Below are positions 63,978-64,000 of a stretch of 64,000 nucleotides of DNA, piece after piece (position 1 is the stretch's first letter; each line of letters starts with the position of its first letter). The notes beneath the pieces are model-generated. The model saw only the letters and a program-made list of their open reading frames with translations, was not told where the DNA came from and did no database searches. The stretch comes from Phycisphaerales bacterium (lineage in GTDB: Bacteria; Planctomycetota; Phycisphaerae; Phycisphaerales; UBA1924): positions 1-64,000 of the forward strand of contig CAJPFG010000006.1 in NCBI GenBank assembly GCA_905339235.1. Reading direction: 5' to 3'. The translations under genes were made by a program, and so were the position numbers.

Positions 63978-64000
63978 ATGGCGAAAAAGAAAGCCAAGAA
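63978..64000 (+). CDS. Start of a Lys-rich protein, cut by the window edge
   Basis: ATG at 63978 with AGGAG 9 nt upstream, reading MAKKKAK and running off the edge. A Lys-rich beginning suits a histone-H1-like, HU-like or DinB-with-tail protein; too little is present to choose. Confidence 0.5.

Overview
The window comes from a high-GC planctomycete, most likely class Phycisphaerae. The signs are: short C-terminal zinc ribbons of the form CPxCGYDxxGL...CPECG on several membrane proteins; secreted proteins ending in a PEP-CTERM-like VPAPG / hydrophobic / Arg-rich tail; a prepilin-like protein with the N-terminus GFSLLDVLVSISV; a menaquinone gene of the futalosine pathway (mqnE); and outer-membrane proteins (TolC, a TonB receptor, a beta-barrel). 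No species can be named. Genes are dense on both strands, and most functions are chromosomal housekeeping.

Layout. 1-0.4 kb: truncated IS200-like (Y1/RAYT) transposase with two REP-like hairpins. 0.4-9.4 kb: tandem zinc-ribbon membrane proteins (one frameshifted), FIST sensor protein, SH3-like exported protein, TolC-type lipoprotein, Sua5/TsaC, a C39-like secreted protein, DinB-like protein. 9.5-17.2 kb: central metabolism and nucleotide hygiene (icd, rpiA, ALDH7, PfkB kinase, rdgB, comB) and a HepT/MntA toxin-antitoxin pair. 17.2-25.7 kb: dnaK, a PEP-CTERM metalloprotease, and an operon of TonB receptor, ABC-type binding protein and hybrid histidine kinase. 25.9-34.5 kb: mqnE, MFS exporter, zinc-ribbon membrane protein, broken GxxExxY gene, SPFH/GYF protein, proBA. 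34.7-45.8 kb: PEP-CTERM protein, EamA permease with a zinc ribbon, tRNA-Ala(UGC), beta-barrel, cyclophilin, prepilin-like protein, ECF sigma/anti-sigma pair, coiled-coil membrane protein, Cys-rich small protein, aldose epimerase, ispF. 45.9-57.2 kb: lipoprotein, methyltransferase, S1-domain protein with a possible leader attenuator, basic DUF6496-like protein, Gfo/Idh oxidoreductase, thioredoxin, folP, glycogen debranching enzyme, guaB, acyltransferase. 57.3-64 kb: iron-type ABC permease, a nucleotidyltransferase/toxin-antitoxin island, an M16-like non-catalytic protein, and the first codons of a Lys-rich protein.

Two things stand out. First, an accessory island (59.3-62.4 kb) holds a translationally coupled operon parD-parE-nucleotidyltransferase-nucleotidyltransferase next to an AbiEii-like nucleotidyltransferase with its small partner; it looks like an undescribed combination of toxin-antitoxin and nucleotidyltransferase parts. 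Second, at least four families of short-period repeats (7-mers GCRAATS-like, 8-9-mers CRGAG, 9-10-mers CCACGGAG, and about 42-bp hairpin units) sit between genes and run into coding sequence. They supply the stop codon and last residues of three genes, a ribosome-binding site for folP, and part of an in-frame insert of about 54 residues in MqnE.

Starts were chosen from Shine-Dalgarno sequences and family N-termini. All family calls were made by eye from motifs and overall similarity; no database search was possible.
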